Below, in pieces: positions 28,196 to 37,371 of a DNA stretch of 64,000 bases. The position numbers were made by a program, and so were the translations under genes. Within the stretch, counting starts at the first letter, position 1. The number at the start of each line of letters is the position of its first letter. The DNA lies in assembly GCF_900156895.1 (NCBI RefSeq), contig NZ_FTPD01000045.1, positions 532,748 through 596,747 of the forward strand, written 5' to 3'. Origin of the DNA: Mesorhizobium prunaredense. GTDB lineage: Bacteria; Pseudomonadota; Alphaproteobacteria; Rhizobiales; Rhizobiaceae. Below the pieces are notes generated by a model. It was not told the origin of the DNA. It searched no databases and worked only from the letters and a program-made list of their open reading frames with translations.

Positions 28196-28260
28196 CAGGC
28201 GCCGCTTCGCAGTGGAATGGCCGGCTGGCCCGCAGCAGCGGGCCGGCCGGCCGCCAGGAC

Positions 28261-29706
28261 TCAGCCGAGCCCGGCTTCCTTGAGCTGGCCGTCGACGCTG
28301 GTGGCCAGCATGTCGAGGCCTTCATCGATCGGCACTTCCTTGGCCACCATCTTCTGCAGCGTCGCCGCCCATTCGGTGGTCAGATCGAAGAACAGCGGCT
28401 GCGGGGTGAACTTGATGCTGGCGCCGGGCGCCGAGACGTCGAACATCTCGACATAGCCCGGATAGCTCTTGTTCAGCTTCTCGCGGAACATCTGGTCGTT
28501 CCAGACCGACTGGCGCACCGGATTGACGAAGTCCATCTTGGTCGCACCGAACAGTGCATGCTCGGGCCCGGATGCCCACTGCATGAAGTACCAGGTGGCG
28601 TCCTTGTCCTTGGAGAAATTGGACATCGACAGCGACCAGATCCAGATGTTGGGCGTCGGCGCCTTGGCGGCGGGATTGGCCTTGAAGGCCGAGAAGGCGA
28701 GCTTGCCGGCCATCTTGTTGTCGCCGCCATTCATGAAGTAGCCGAGGATGTCGGCGTCGAAAATCATTGCCGAGGCGCCGGCGCCGAGATCGGTGCCGAC
28801 CTGATACCAGGTGTAGGTCGACCAGTCCTTGGGGCCGCTCTCCTGGATCATCTGGACCCACTGCTTGTGGAAGGCCTTGGATTCGGCGGTGTTCATCGCG
28901 GCCGACAATTTGCCGTCGGCCGAGACGTTCAGGTCCTTCTGGTCAAAGTTGGCGTAAGCCGAGAGGAAGCCGGGATGGATCGTCGCCCAGGAGCGCGAGC
29001 CGCGCACGCCGACGCCGTAGACGCCACCACCGACATCCTTGGTGAGCTTGGCCGCCGTGGCGACCATCTCGTCCATATTGCCGGGAACGCTGACCCCGAC
29101 CTTGTCGAACATGCCCTTGTTGTAGGTGATGTTGTTCTGTTCGAAGCCCCACGGAATGCACCACTGCTTGGCGTCGTCGGAACCGAGCACGCCGCCGGGC
29201 TGGCCGTTCCAGGCGCAGGACTTCCTGACGCCGGGCAGGAAGTCGTCCCAGGCATAGTTCACGTTGGTCTTGGTCGGATCCTTGATCCACTCGTTGAGGT
29301 CGGTGATCCAGCCGGCCGGGCCGTAAGTCCAGGTCATGTAGGCGCCGGTCATGAAGGCATCGTATTCGGGCGAGCTGGCCGACAGCGCAGCGGTGACCTT
29401 GTCGAAATAGACGTCTTCGGGAAACACGTCATAGATGACTTCCATGCCGGTCAACTTCTTGAAGTTTTCGAGGTTGGCGATCATCGCATCGGCGTAAGGA
29501 TGCTTGTTGAGCAAGAGCTTGATGGTCTTGCCCCTGTGCGCCTGCCAGTCGAAATCTGCCGCCAGTGCACGGGTCTGCCCCAGATTGAGCAGCGTTCCGG
29601 CCGTGCCGGCGGCAAGGCCCATTGCGCCAAGGCCCTTGATCAGCCCACGACGATCGACTTGTCCGCGCAGGAACGCGTCGATCAGGTCTTTTTCTTTCTC
29701 ATGCAT
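28261..29706 (-). CDS. Polyol ABC transporter substrate-binding protein (MptA-like)
   Basis: A 481-residue periplasmic solute-binding protein of extracellular family 1. The N terminus has a twin-arginine-like signal (VDRRGLIKGLGAMGLAAG) followed by a small-residue stretch ending near ALAADF, so Tat export is likely. The body has features of the large CUT1 binders (VIYDVFPEDVYFDKV, YGPAGWITDLNEW). GGAGGAG stands about seven bases before the ATG at 29706. It is the first transport gene after the regulator. Substrate is inferred as erythritol from eryABC in the same operon. Confidence 0.92.
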   Translation of the reverse strand: MHEKEKDLIDAFLRGQVDRRGLIKGLGAMGLAAGTAGTLLNLGQTRALAADFDWQAHRGKTIKLLLNKHPYADAMIANLENFKKLTGMEVIYDVFPEDVYFDKVTAALSASSPEYDAFMTGAYMTWTYGPAGWITDLNEWIKDPTKTNVNYAWDDFLPGVRKSCAWNGQPGGVLGSDDAKQWCIPWGFEQNNITYNKGMFDKVGVSVPGNMDEMVATAAKLTKDVGGGVYGVGVRGSRSWATIHPGFLSAYANFDQKDLNVSADGKLSAAMNTAESKAFHKQWVQMIQESGPKDWSTYTWYQVGTDLGAGASAMIFDADILGYFMNGGDNKMAGKLAFSAFKANPAAKAPTPNIWIWSLSMSNFSKDKDATWYFMQWASGPEHALFGATKMDFVNPVRQSVWNDQMFREKLNKSYPGYVEMFDVSAPGASIKFTPQPLFFDLTTEWAATLQKMVAKEVPIDEGLDMLATSVDGQLKEAGLG

Positions 29707-29750
29707 TTGTCTTCTCCTCCACAGGGTAGTTTCAATCGAATGGCTGCCGG

Positions 29751-30725
29751 CTACCCGACCGGCGTCTGCTCCACGAGTTTTCGCGCCGTCCGCTCATCGG
29801 TGACCAGGCCCTTGAGATAGCGGCCCTCCAACACCGATTTGATGGCACGAACCTTCACCTTGCCGCCGGCAACGGCGACAATCCTGCGATTGCTGATGTC
29901 TTCGCGCGCCAGCGCCAGCGCCCGGTTGGAAAGCGTCGTCTCGACCGCCTTTCCAGCGTCATCGAAGAAATGGCCGAGCAGTTCGCCGACACCGCCGTTG
30001 CGGCGGATCTCCTCCATTTCGCCCTTCTCGATCATGCCTGTGGCGACCAGCGACGCCTCGCGCTCGGCGGTGCCGATGCCGGCGATGAGCAGGTCGGCGG
30101 CCTTGCCGAGATCGAAAACCTCGCTGATGCCCTTCTGCCCGAGCAGCACGGTTCGATCCTCGACCGTGTTGGCGAACATCGGCACCGGCATAACATAGGC
30201 TTCGGCGCCGGTCCGTTCGGCCAGACGGTGAATGACGTCGTGCGGATTGGCCGAGAACTTGCGCGTCAGGCCGCCAAGCAGTGAGACGAAGCGGGTCTTT
30301 TCGGCAGATATGCGCGGCAGATATTCGACGCAGGCGGCCAGCGTGCGGCCGTGACCGACACCGATCAGCGTATCCTCGCCGCGTTCGATCTCACGCTTGA
30401 GAAATTGCGCGCCGGCGATGCCGAGCGCCTTGAGCGGCAAGTCTTCGCCATCGAAGTCGGGAACGACCTCGCAATAGTCGAGGCCGTAGCGGCTGGACAA
30501 ATCGTCTTCAAGCGCGACGCATTCCGACACTTCGCCGTCGATATAGACTTTGACCAGCCCTTCCTGATTGGCCTTGGTGATGAGGCGATGCGCCTTGAGG
30601 CTGGTCAGGCCAAGCCGCTTGGCGACCTCCGACTGGGTCAGGCCGCCAGCATAATGAAGCCAGGCGGCACGCGTCGCCATACTGGTTTCATCGTCGCGCA
30701 GGAGGCCGTTTCCAAAACCAACCAT
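29751..30725 (-). CDS. eryD: SorC/DeoR-type sugar-binding transcriptional regulator (EryD)
   Basis: A 324-residue regulator with an N-terminal helix-turn-helix (LTQSEVAKRLGLTSLKAHRLITKA) and a SorC sugar-binding domain (DTLIGVGHGRTLAACVEYLP, then FVSLLGGLTRKF). Brucella EryD is a repressor of the ery operon relieved by erythritol, with similar length. Here it is the first gene of the transcript leading into the transporter and eryA, 45 bp before the binding-protein gene, which implies autoregulation. An imperfect inverted repeat upstream at 30754 is a candidate operator. Confidence 0.9.
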   Translation of the reverse strand: MVGFGNGLLRDDETSMATRAAWLHYAGGLTQSEVAKRLGLTSLKAHRLITKANQEGLVKVYIDGEVSECVALEDDLSSRYGLDYCEVVPDFDGEDLPLKALGIAGAQFLKREIERGEDTLIGVGHGRTLAACVEYLPRISAEKTRFVSLLGGLTRKFSANPHDVIHRLAERTGAEAYVMPVPMFANTVEDRTVLLGQKGISEVFDLGKAADLLIAGIGTAEREASLVATGMIEKGEMEEIRRNGGVGELLGHFFDDAGKAVETTLSNRALALAREDISNRRIVAVAGGKVKVRAIKSVLEGRYLKGLVTDERTARKLVEQTPVG

Positions 30726-31165
30726 TTCCGCCCTAAGATATTTTTATCAGCTGGTGCAAAATTTTTCACAAGGTGTCGCAGGAGTCAAGCGCTGCGTGGT
30801 TCAAATCACCATGAGAGGGCAAAAAAGGCCTGCTGGAGCGCCATCGTGCAGGGCGGTGCCAGTCTGAAATGCCATGCCTGTCGACCTGAATGGCAAAGGC
30901 TGAACGGCTCGCTCCAAGCGAACCAGTTGCATGGCCGCTAAAGCCTGCTCCCGTTCACTGAGCGCATAACTGAGCTGACCGACGCCAAACGCCGTTTTGC
31001 TGAAAATGCTCTGCCCGCCGAATGGCGGTGGACCTCGCTTGCGGATCAGGCGAATACAGGGGCAGAGAAGTATCAATCTTCACATTGCGAGAGCTACAAT
31101 AATTCTTCACGAACGGCTATCTATCCTGGCAACAGGCGTTTGGTTCGAGTCACGAGGGGCGCGGC
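30726..31165. other. 440-bp intergenic region, no recognised gene
   Basis: Lies between the start of eryD (minus strand) and the TTG start of the SWIM gene (plus strand). Apart from the candidate eryD operator near its left end and a GAGGGG ribosome-binding site at 31154-31159, I see no conserved protein, RNA or repeat. A 91-codon minus-strand frame inside it has no recognisable domain and is not called. Confidence 0.6.
30754..30769 (-). promoter_or_regulatory. Candidate eryD operator/promoter (imperfect GTG-AAAA...TTTT-CAC repeat)
   Basis: GTGCAAAATTTTTCAC is an imperfect dyad in the AT-rich segment 29 bases before the eryD start. On the minus strand TTGTGA and, 17 bases on, GATAAA give a plausible -35/-10 pair overlapping the dyad. 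The overlap is what one expects for repressor control; no binding evidence exists. Confidence 0.35.
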
Positions 31166-32566
31166 TTGGAATTCGATTTGAAGATCATTGAGGCGCTTGC
31201 TCCCGATCAGGCGTCGCTGAGCGCCGCCTCCAAGCTGACCAAACGATCGAACTGGCCGCGGCTCGAAAAGAATGAGCAGCAGGCGCTCATCTGGGGCGAA
31301 TGCCAAGGCTCCGGCTCCAATCCATATCGGGTGGTGGTCGACAGGGGCGATCACGGCTACAAATGCACCTGCCCGTCGCGAAAATTCCCGTGCAAGCACA
31401 CGCTGGCGCTGATGTGGATTGCCGCTACCGCGCCAGCCAGTTTTGCCGCGGCCGAATCCTCGCCGGAATGGGTGAATGACTGGCTTGGCCGGCGCAGGAA
31501 GACGACGCCACCGCCAGCGCAACCGATAGAAGGTGCGGCAGCCAAAAGCATTGATGAGGCTGCCCGGACGGACGAGAGCGCCGCCGTCGAAGACGTTGCG
31601 GCGGTGGAGCGTCGTGAGGCAGCGCAGCGCAAGCGGGCGGAAGACACACGACAAGCAGTGTCGGCGGCGCTCGATGAACTCGATCAATGGATCGCCGATC
31701 AGTTGCGGCTTGGTCTGTCCGGGTTTGTCGACGGCAGCAGCGACCGTTGCCGCCGGATTGCCGCGCGGCTGGTCGACATGAAGGCAACCGCGCTTGCCGG
31801 TCGCATCGACGAGATCCCTTCGCGGCTGATGGCGCTGCGCAGCGAGGAAAGACCGGATGCGGCGATCCGTGAGCTTGGCAAGCTGGTGCTGCTGGCCAAG
31901 GCGTGGCGGTCGGCACCCGACGACCCAGAGCTGAAGCGCCTCGTATCGACCTCTGAAACCCGCGAACAGGTCCTGGCCAATCCGGATGCAAGACGGGTCG
32001 AAAGCTTCTGGGAGGTTCTGGGCGAGAAGATCGAGAGCCGCCGTGACGGTCTCGTCAGCCATTCGACCTGGCTGCTCGATCTGAAGAGCGCTACCCCGCA
32101 ATTTGCCGTGCTGCTCGATTACTTTCCGGCTTCTGCCGGACGCCGGTCCAACGCTTTTGCACCGGGCGATCGTTTCGATGCCCGGCTGGTCTTCTATCCA
32201 TCACGCAAGCCGCTTCGCGCACTGGTGGCAGAACGCATGGGTGAAGTGACGTCCGGCGCGTGGCCTGATTTCAGCTTTGGCACTGCAAAGGACCCACTCG
32301 CCGGGCATGCTTCCTATCAGGATGCTGCGCCTTGGATTACCGACTGTCCTCTCATGCTGCCGCCTGGTGCGATCCTGGTCGACGACCGCGGCACAGGCTG
32401 GTGGCAGGCCGCGGATGATCCGCAAGGGATCGCCTTGCCGATCGCCGGCGCTGTCAATCAAACATTGCTCGGCCTCGACCTTGCGGCCACGGCAGCGCTC
32501 TGGGATGGCGCCCGGCTTGACCTTCTGGCGGCGCAAAGCGGATTCGGGAGGCTTGACCTGTCGTGA
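31166..32566 (+). CDS. SWIM zinc-finger protein (YehQ-like)
   Basis: A 466-residue protein with an N-terminal SWIM zinc finger (C67, C69, C76 and H78 in YKCTCPSRKFPCKHTLALMW). A proline/alanine-rich linker then leads into a helical remainder with no recognised domain. SWIM fingers bind DNA or proteins. It opens a five-gene cassette with a MoxR ATPase, a VWA protein and two large uncharacterised proteins, matching the content of E. coli yehLMPQ. The start is a TTG at 31166 with GAGGGG six bases upstream. Its stop overlaps the next start by four bases. Confidence 0.82.
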   Translation: MEFDLKIIEALAPDQASLSAASKLTKRSNWPRLEKNEQQALIWGECQGSGSNPYRVVVDRGDHGYKCTCPSRKFPCKHTLALMWIAATAPASFAAAESSPEWVNDWLGRRRKTTPPPAQPIEGAAAKSIDEAARTDESAAVEDVAAVERREAAQRKRAEDTRQAVSAALDELDQWIADQLRLGLSGFVDGSSDRCRRIAARLVDMKATALAGRIDEIPSRLMALRSEERPDAAIRELGKLVLLAKAWRSAPDDPELKRLVSTSETREQVLANPDARRVESFWEVLGEKIESRRDGLVSHSTWLLDLKSATPQFAVLLDYFPASAGRRSNAFAPGDRFDARLVFYPSRKPLRALVAERMGEVTSGAWPDFSFGTAKDPLAGHASYQDAAPWITDCPLMLPPGAILVDDRGTGWWQAADDPQGIALPIAGAVNQTLLGLDLAATAALWDGARLDLLAAQSGFGRLDLS

Positions 32567-34008
32567 ACGAGGGCGAGCAAACAGGCCTGGCGGCAATGCG
32601 CGATTGCTGGATCACCGGCGGAGCCACCTTCGATCTGGCTCCGACCGCCTGGAAGACGATCGCCGGCGGTGCAAGTCCCGACGAGCAGGAGCGCCGGCTC
32701 CTGGCAATCGCAGCACAAGCGCTCGACGTCGCCCTGCGGCCGGCGGCGCCGAAGACGCTCAGGCGCCGGCCGCCGCTGCCCAGGCTTGCGCTCCCGATGC
32801 TGCCGGAGCGGTTGCGGCCGCTGTTGAGAGCTGCTCTGAAACATGCCGTCGACGCGAGACGCAAGACGCGCGTGGTGACGCTTGTCGCCAGCCGCGGCTT
32901 TGTCCTCCATCCGATGGACTGGATGCCCGTCGCGTCGGATCAGAACAGTCCGGACGTCTACGCTCCCTGGATCGACTGGCAAGCAAGCGTGGAGGGGGAG
33001 AGACATGCCCCGCAAGAGAAACTGACGGCGGAAAATTGGGATGAGTTCTATCCCGCCGCGCGACGCATCGCGCTGGCAGAGATGCGCCGCAGTGGACCGG
33101 CTTCGGCTCGACTGCTGGTCGAGGCCAAGGCTTCGGGCGAGCCCGCCGAGGTCAGGCTTGCGCTGATCGAACTCATGCGCTTCGGCCTGAATCCTGAGGA
33201 CGCGCCGTTCCTTAAAAGCCTCTCCGCCGACAGGTCCGGCAAGGTGCGCGAACTGGCTGGCCGGCTGCTGGCAAGGCTGGGGGAGCACGGCCGTTCAAAC
33301 GATGGCGGACCGGATGATCCCGCAGCTGAACTCGCCGCTTTCATCAGCGAAGGCAAATCCGGCTTCATCCGCCGCCGCAGCATCTACACGCCGGCGAAGT
33401 TGAAATCGCCGGCGCAGGAAAAGCGTCGCGCCGAATTGTTCGAGACCTGCAATCTGGTCGACCTGGCCGCGCGGTTCAGTGCTACCGAACCCGAATTCAT
33501 AGGAGCCTGGCAATTCGGCGCCGACAACAATGCCGACATGCTGATCGCACGAATGGTCGCCGCTTCGGGGAGCGACGCCGCGGTAACGCATATGGCGGAC
33601 GCACTTGTCGCCGATGGCGGCAAGCCAGCGCTGTTCGTACTGCACCTCACGCCGCGCCTGGACAGTCGCAGAAATCGAGCCCTCGTCCGGCTGATCCTCA
33701 AGCAAGCGAATTACCTCAACGCGATCAATCTGGCGGAAGGCATTGATGCTGGCTGGCTGGAATGGGACGATCTTTCGAATGGGTCGGCTCTTGCGGCGCT
33801 GCGTTCCGCCGTTGCGGGAAACGACGACGCCATGCGGCGGGGCGCCGACGATATACTGGAAACGATCGGCTTCCTTGCCACGGCGACCACGGCGGCAAAA
33901 TTGATCGACGAGGTCGTCGCAGCCGGCATGCCGCCCGCAGCCCCATCACTCAGTGTCCTGCGTCTCAACGCGGCGCTGGCCGAACATCAGTCTAGAACCG
34001 ACACATGA
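32563..34008 (+). CDS. Uncharacterised protein of the MoxR/VWA cassette (DUF5691-like)
   Basis: A 481-residue soluble protein with no signal peptide or membrane segment. The C-terminal half is a run of alpha-helical, HEAT-like stretches rich in Ala, Leu and Arg. The cassette partners and the length suggest the DUF5691 family, a moderate-confidence call made by context. Start is the GTG at 32563, overlapping the SWIM stop; ATG codons lie further inside. Possible role: scaffold or client adaptor for the ATPase. No enzymatic motif was seen. Confidence 0.7.
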   Translation: MNEGEQTGLAAMRDCWITGGATFDLAPTAWKTIAGGASPDEQERRLLAIAAQALDVALRPAAPKTLRRRPPLPRLALPMLPERLRPLLRAALKHAVDARRKTRVVTLVASRGFVLHPMDWMPVASDQNSPDVYAPWIDWQASVEGERHAPQEKLTAENWDEFYPAARRIALAEMRRSGPASARLLVEAKASGEPAEVRLALIELMRFGLNPEDAPFLKSLSADRSGKVRELAGRLLARLGEHGRSNDGGPDDPAAELAAFISEGKSGFIRRRSIYTPAKLKSPAQEKRRAELFETCNLVDLAARFSATEPEFIGAWQFGADNNADMLIARMVAASGSDAAVTHMADALVADGGKPALFVLHLTPRLDSRRNRALVRLILKQANYLNAINLAEGIDAGWLEWDDLSNGSALAALRSAVAGNDDAMRRGADDILETIGFLATATTAAKLIDEVVAAGMPPAAPSLSVLRLNAALAEHQSRTDT

Positions 34009-34026
34009 TCAATCCGGAGAATTCAT

Positions 34027-35106
34027 ATGAACGCTGCCATCCGTCTCCCGGTCGAGCAGGCCTATGCCTCTGAATTGCAGGCGCTGGCGCGCGGTGACGA
34101 CAGGCAAAAGCCTGCCGGCTGGAGCCTCTCGCCACAAGCTGTGCTCACTTATCTGCTGGGCGGGAAGGCCGGTGACGGCACGCCGGTAACGCCAAAATAT
34201 GTCGGTCGCCGCCGACTGATGGAGACCGCGGTGGCAACGCTCGCCACCGACCGCGCACTGTTGCTGCTCGGCGTTCCCGGAACGGCCAAGTCCTGGGTGT
34301 CGGAACATCTGGCCGCCGCCATCATGGGCGACTCGACGCTGATCGTGCAGTGCACGGCCGGCACCGACGAGAACCAGATCCGCTATGGCTGGAACTATGC
34401 ACAACTTCTGGCAAAGGGCCCGAGCCAGGAAGCATTGGTGCCGACGCCGCTCTACCGCGCCATGCAGACCGGCAAGCTCTGCCGCCTCGAGGAACTGACG
34501 CGCATGGGCTCGGACGTGCAGGACACGCTGATCACCGTGCTTTCCGAAAAGATGATGCCGATCCCGGAATTGAACACATCGATCTATGCCCAGCGCGGCT
34601 TCAACATCATTGCCACGGCAAACAATCGGGACAAAGGTGTGAATGAACTCTCCTCGGCACTCAAGCGTCGCTTCAATGTCGTGGTGCTGCCATTGCCGGA
34701 AGACATGGCTGAAGAGGTGGCGATCGTCTCCAAACGGGTCGATGAGATGGCCGGCGGGCTCGACCTGCCGGTGCCGAAAAATGTCGGCGAAGAGATAGCC
34801 CGGGTATTGACCATCTTCCGTGAATTGCGGTCCGGTGCGACCGCCGACGGCAAGGTGACGCTGAAGACGCCCTCGGGCTCGCTGTCGACCGCCGAGGCGA
34901 TCGCGACGATGGTTGGCGGGCTGAGCCAGGCGGCGTGGTTCGACAGCGGCAAGCTCGGCGCCGAAGGTCTCGCCGCCAGCCTTGTCGGCGCGATCGTGAA
35001 AGACCCGGTACAGGACAAGGCAGTGCTTGAGGAATATCTGGAAACAGTGCTCAAGAAGCGGCCTGACTATGCCGGCTACTATGCGGCCTTGAACGCAGCG
35101 ATCTGA
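34027..35106 (+). CDS. MoxR-family AAA+ ATPase (YehL-like)
   Basis: A 359-residue AAA+ ATPase. Walker A is GVPGTAKS (82-89), sensor 1 is IIATANNRDKG, and an arginine-finger region follows at ALKRRFN. The Walker B position reads LCRLEEL (154-156 LEE), so the first acidic residue is glutamate rather than the usual aspartate. MoxR ATPases work with VWA proteins as chaperone-like remodellers, and a VWA gene ends this cassette. It starts 18 bp after the preceding stop with GGAG just upstream. Confidence 0.9.
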   Translation: MNAAIRLPVEQAYASELQALARGDDRQKPAGWSLSPQAVLTYLLGGKAGDGTPVTPKYVGRRRLMETAVATLATDRALLLLGVPGTAKSWVSEHLAAAIMGDSTLIVQCTAGTDENQIRYGWNYAQLLAKGPSQEALVPTPLYRAMQTGKLCRLEELTRMGSDVQDTLITVLSEKMMPIPELNTSIYAQRGFNIIATANNRDKGVNELSSALKRRFNVVVLPLPEDMAEEVAIVSKRVDEMAGGLDLPVPKNVGEEIARVLTIFRELRSGATADGKVTLKTPSGSLSTAEAIATMVGGLSQAAWFDSGKLGAEGLAASLVGAIVKDPVQDKAVLEEYLETVLKKRPDYAGYYAALNAAI

Positions 35107-35112
35107 CGCGTC

Positions 35113-37371
35113 ATGGGGCACAGCGACGTCGCCTATTTCGGCATACGCCATCACGGGCCGGGTTCCGCCGACAGCCTTGTGCAGGCATTGCAAGATTTGC
35201 AGCCGGTCGCCGTGCTGATCGAGGGGCCGATCGATGCCTCCGCGCTACTGCCGTTGCTGGCCCGCCCGGAGATGCAGCCGCCGGTAGCACTGCTTTGTTA
35301 TCCGGAGGAGGAACCGGCTTCGACAAGCTTCTGGCCATTCGCCGAGTTCTCGCCGGAGTATCAGGCGGTCCTTTGGGCCGTGGACAACGAGGCGGCGTTG
35401 CGCTTCATCGACCTGCCGTCGTCGGCGCGCTTCTCGGAAGCGGCGGTCGACGGCGCGGAAAAAGTCGATGCTGACGAAGCGAAGGAACCAAGCGAGCGTG
35501 ATGATGTGGCTCCGCATCGGCGTGATCCGATAGGCACGCTGGCCCGCGCCGCCGGCTATGAGGATGGCGAAAGCTGGTGGTCGGACATCATCGAGCAGAA
35601 TCCGGAACCAGGCCCCATATTCGCGGCCATCTCCGACGCGATGATGACGCTGAGGGATGGTGAAGGCTCGATCGCGCAGTATGAGGCCCAGCGCGAAGCG
35701 CACATGCGCCTCGAAATCGCCGCGGCGCGCAAGGAATTCGACGGACCTATCGCCGTCGTCTGCGGGGCGTGGCATGTGCCGGCACTGCAGGCGACACACC
35801 CGCAGAAAAGCGATGAAGCCCTGCTTAAGGGGATTGCAAGGCGCAAGAGCACCATGACATGGGCGCCGTGGACGGGACCGCGTCTGGCGCTGGGCTACGG
35901 CTATGGCGCGGGCGTCGTCGCACCCGGCTGGTGCAAGCATCTCTGGCGCACGCGCGGCCGGCGCGATGCAGCAACCTTGTGGCTTGCCATGATTGCAGCG
36001 GTGCTGCGGGTGAAGGGTCACCTGGTCTCGACCGCTTCGCTGATCGAAGCGGAGCGGCTCGCCCGCACGCTCGCCGCGATTCGCGAGCGGCCGAAACCCG
36101 GGTTTGAGGAATTGCGCGACGCCGCAATTGCGGCCCTGTTCAATGGCGAAGCGTTGCTGTGGGCCCTGGTCGAGGCCGAGCTGCTTCTAGGTGCGGACGT
36201 CGGCGAAATTCCACCCGACACGCCGTTGGCGCCGTTGATCGAGGATCTGCAGCGCAACCAGAAAGCGGCGCGGCTGAAACCTGAAGCACTGGAGCGGGAA
36301 CTATCCGTCGACCTGCGAAGCGACAGCGGGCTGTTTCGTTCGACATTGCTGCATCGGCTGAACGTGCTTGGTGTGCGTTGGGGCAAGTTGACGGACGCCG
36401 GTCGCAGCCGTGGCACCTTCCGCGAGCGGTGGACTTTGGCCTGGGAGCCGGAATATGCGGTTCGCCTGGTGGAGAACCTGATCTACGGGCCGACCATCGA
36501 AAAGGCTGCCAACGGCCGCCTGATCCAGATGATCGAAGCCGCAGCAACCCTCGATACTCTTGCGGCACTGGTCCAGGGCGCCATCACGGCAGGCCTGTCG
36601 GAAGCATCGACGGCCGGCCTCGCGGCCCTGGAGGCGCGCGCGGCGCGCAGCAGCGAATGCCTGGAGATTCTGGCCTCGGTGCCGCCGCTCGCCGACATCA
36701 TCCGCTACGGCGAGGCCCGCAAAACGGAGACGAACCGGCTTTCAGGCCTCATGGAGCGGCTGATCGTCGAAGGTGCGATCGCGCTTCCCTATGCGGCACG
36801 CGACCTGGATGAGCAGGCCGCCGCGACGCTGGCTAGCGCGATGCGCAAGGCCGACGAGGCGATCAGGCTGGTCGAGCCCGGGGAAGACGTGCTGAACGGA
36901 TGGCGCAACGGGCTGGCTGCCGTGCTGGAGGGGTCAAGGGCGACGGCGCTGCTGGCCGGATGCGCCGCGCACCTGCTCTACGAGGCCGGCCGCCTGTCCG
37001 CCGAAGCCGCAGCCGGGCTGCTTGGGCGACGCCTGTCGCCGGGCACGCCAGTCGCCGAGGCGGCGGGGTTCTTCGAGGGCTTCTTCAGTACAGCCGGTCA
37101 ACGGCTGATCTATGACGAAGGTCTGCGCGGCGCGGTCGATTCCTGGCTCAAATCTCTCGACGAAGATGCTTTCATCGCGCACCTGCCGTTGCTGCGCCGC
37201 GTCTTTTCCAATCTGGACAGCATGGAGCGCCGGCGGCTGATCGAAGCGGTTCTCGGCCGCGCCGCGCGCTTGCCGGCTGGCCTGACGCCGACGCCGGATG
37301 GCGGCGAGGCATGGCGCCGACACCTGGAACGGCTTGGACCATTGCTCATGGCAGGAAACGGCAATGGATGA
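35113..37371 (+). CDS. DUF5682-like protein of the MoxR/VWA cassette (YehM-like)
   Basis: A 752-residue protein, close to E. coli YehM in size. The N terminus FGIRHHGPGSADSLVQAL and a later IAVVCGAWHVPAL carry glycine/histidine motifs that resemble the GxxH pairs of TraB/TIKI and EreA-like putative hydrolases. This resemblance is by eye and weak. The C-terminal 400 residues are helical with no known motif. It begins six bases after the MoxR stop and overlaps the VWA gene by eight bases. The gene is co-transcribed with both; a catalytic role gated by the ATPase is possible but unproven. Confidence 0.83.
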   Translation: MGHSDVAYFGIRHHGPGSADSLVQALQDLQPVAVLIEGPIDASALLPLLARPEMQPPVALLCYPEEEPASTSFWPFAEFSPEYQAVLWAVDNEAALRFIDLPSSARFSEAAVDGAEKVDADEAKEPSERDDVAPHRRDPIGTLARAAGYEDGESWWSDIIEQNPEPGPIFAAISDAMMTLRDGEGSIAQYEAQREAHMRLEIAAARKEFDGPIAVVCGAWHVPALQATHPQKSDEALLKGIARRKSTMTWAPWTGPRLALGYGYGAGVVAPGWCKHLWRTRGRRDAATLWLAMIAAVLRVKGHLVSTASLIEAERLARTLAAIRERPKPGFEELRDAAIAALFNGEALLWALVEAELLLGADVGEIPPDTPLAPLIEDLQRNQKAARLKPEALERELSVDLRSDSGLFRSTLLHRLNVLGVRWGKLTDAGRSRGTFRERWTLAWEPEYAVRLVENLIYGPTIEKAANGRLIQMIEAAATLDTLAALVQGAITAGLSEASTAGLAALEARAARSSECLEILASVPPLADIIRYGEARKTETNRLSGLMERLIVEGAIALPYAARDLDEQAAATLASAMRKADEAIRLVEPGEDVLNGWRNGLAAVLEGSRATALLAGCAAHLLYEAGRLSAEAAAGLLGRRLSPGTPVAEAAGFFEGFFSTAGQRLIYDEGLRGAVDSWLKSLDEDAFIAHLPLLRRVFSNLDSMERRRLIEAVLGRAARLPAGLTPTPDGGEAWRRHLERLGPLLMAGNGNG

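Noticed and set aside
30801..31076. A 91-codon minus-strand frame upstream of the SWIM gene
   Set aside because: No recognisable family, no good ribosome-binding site, and it runs through a probable promoter region.
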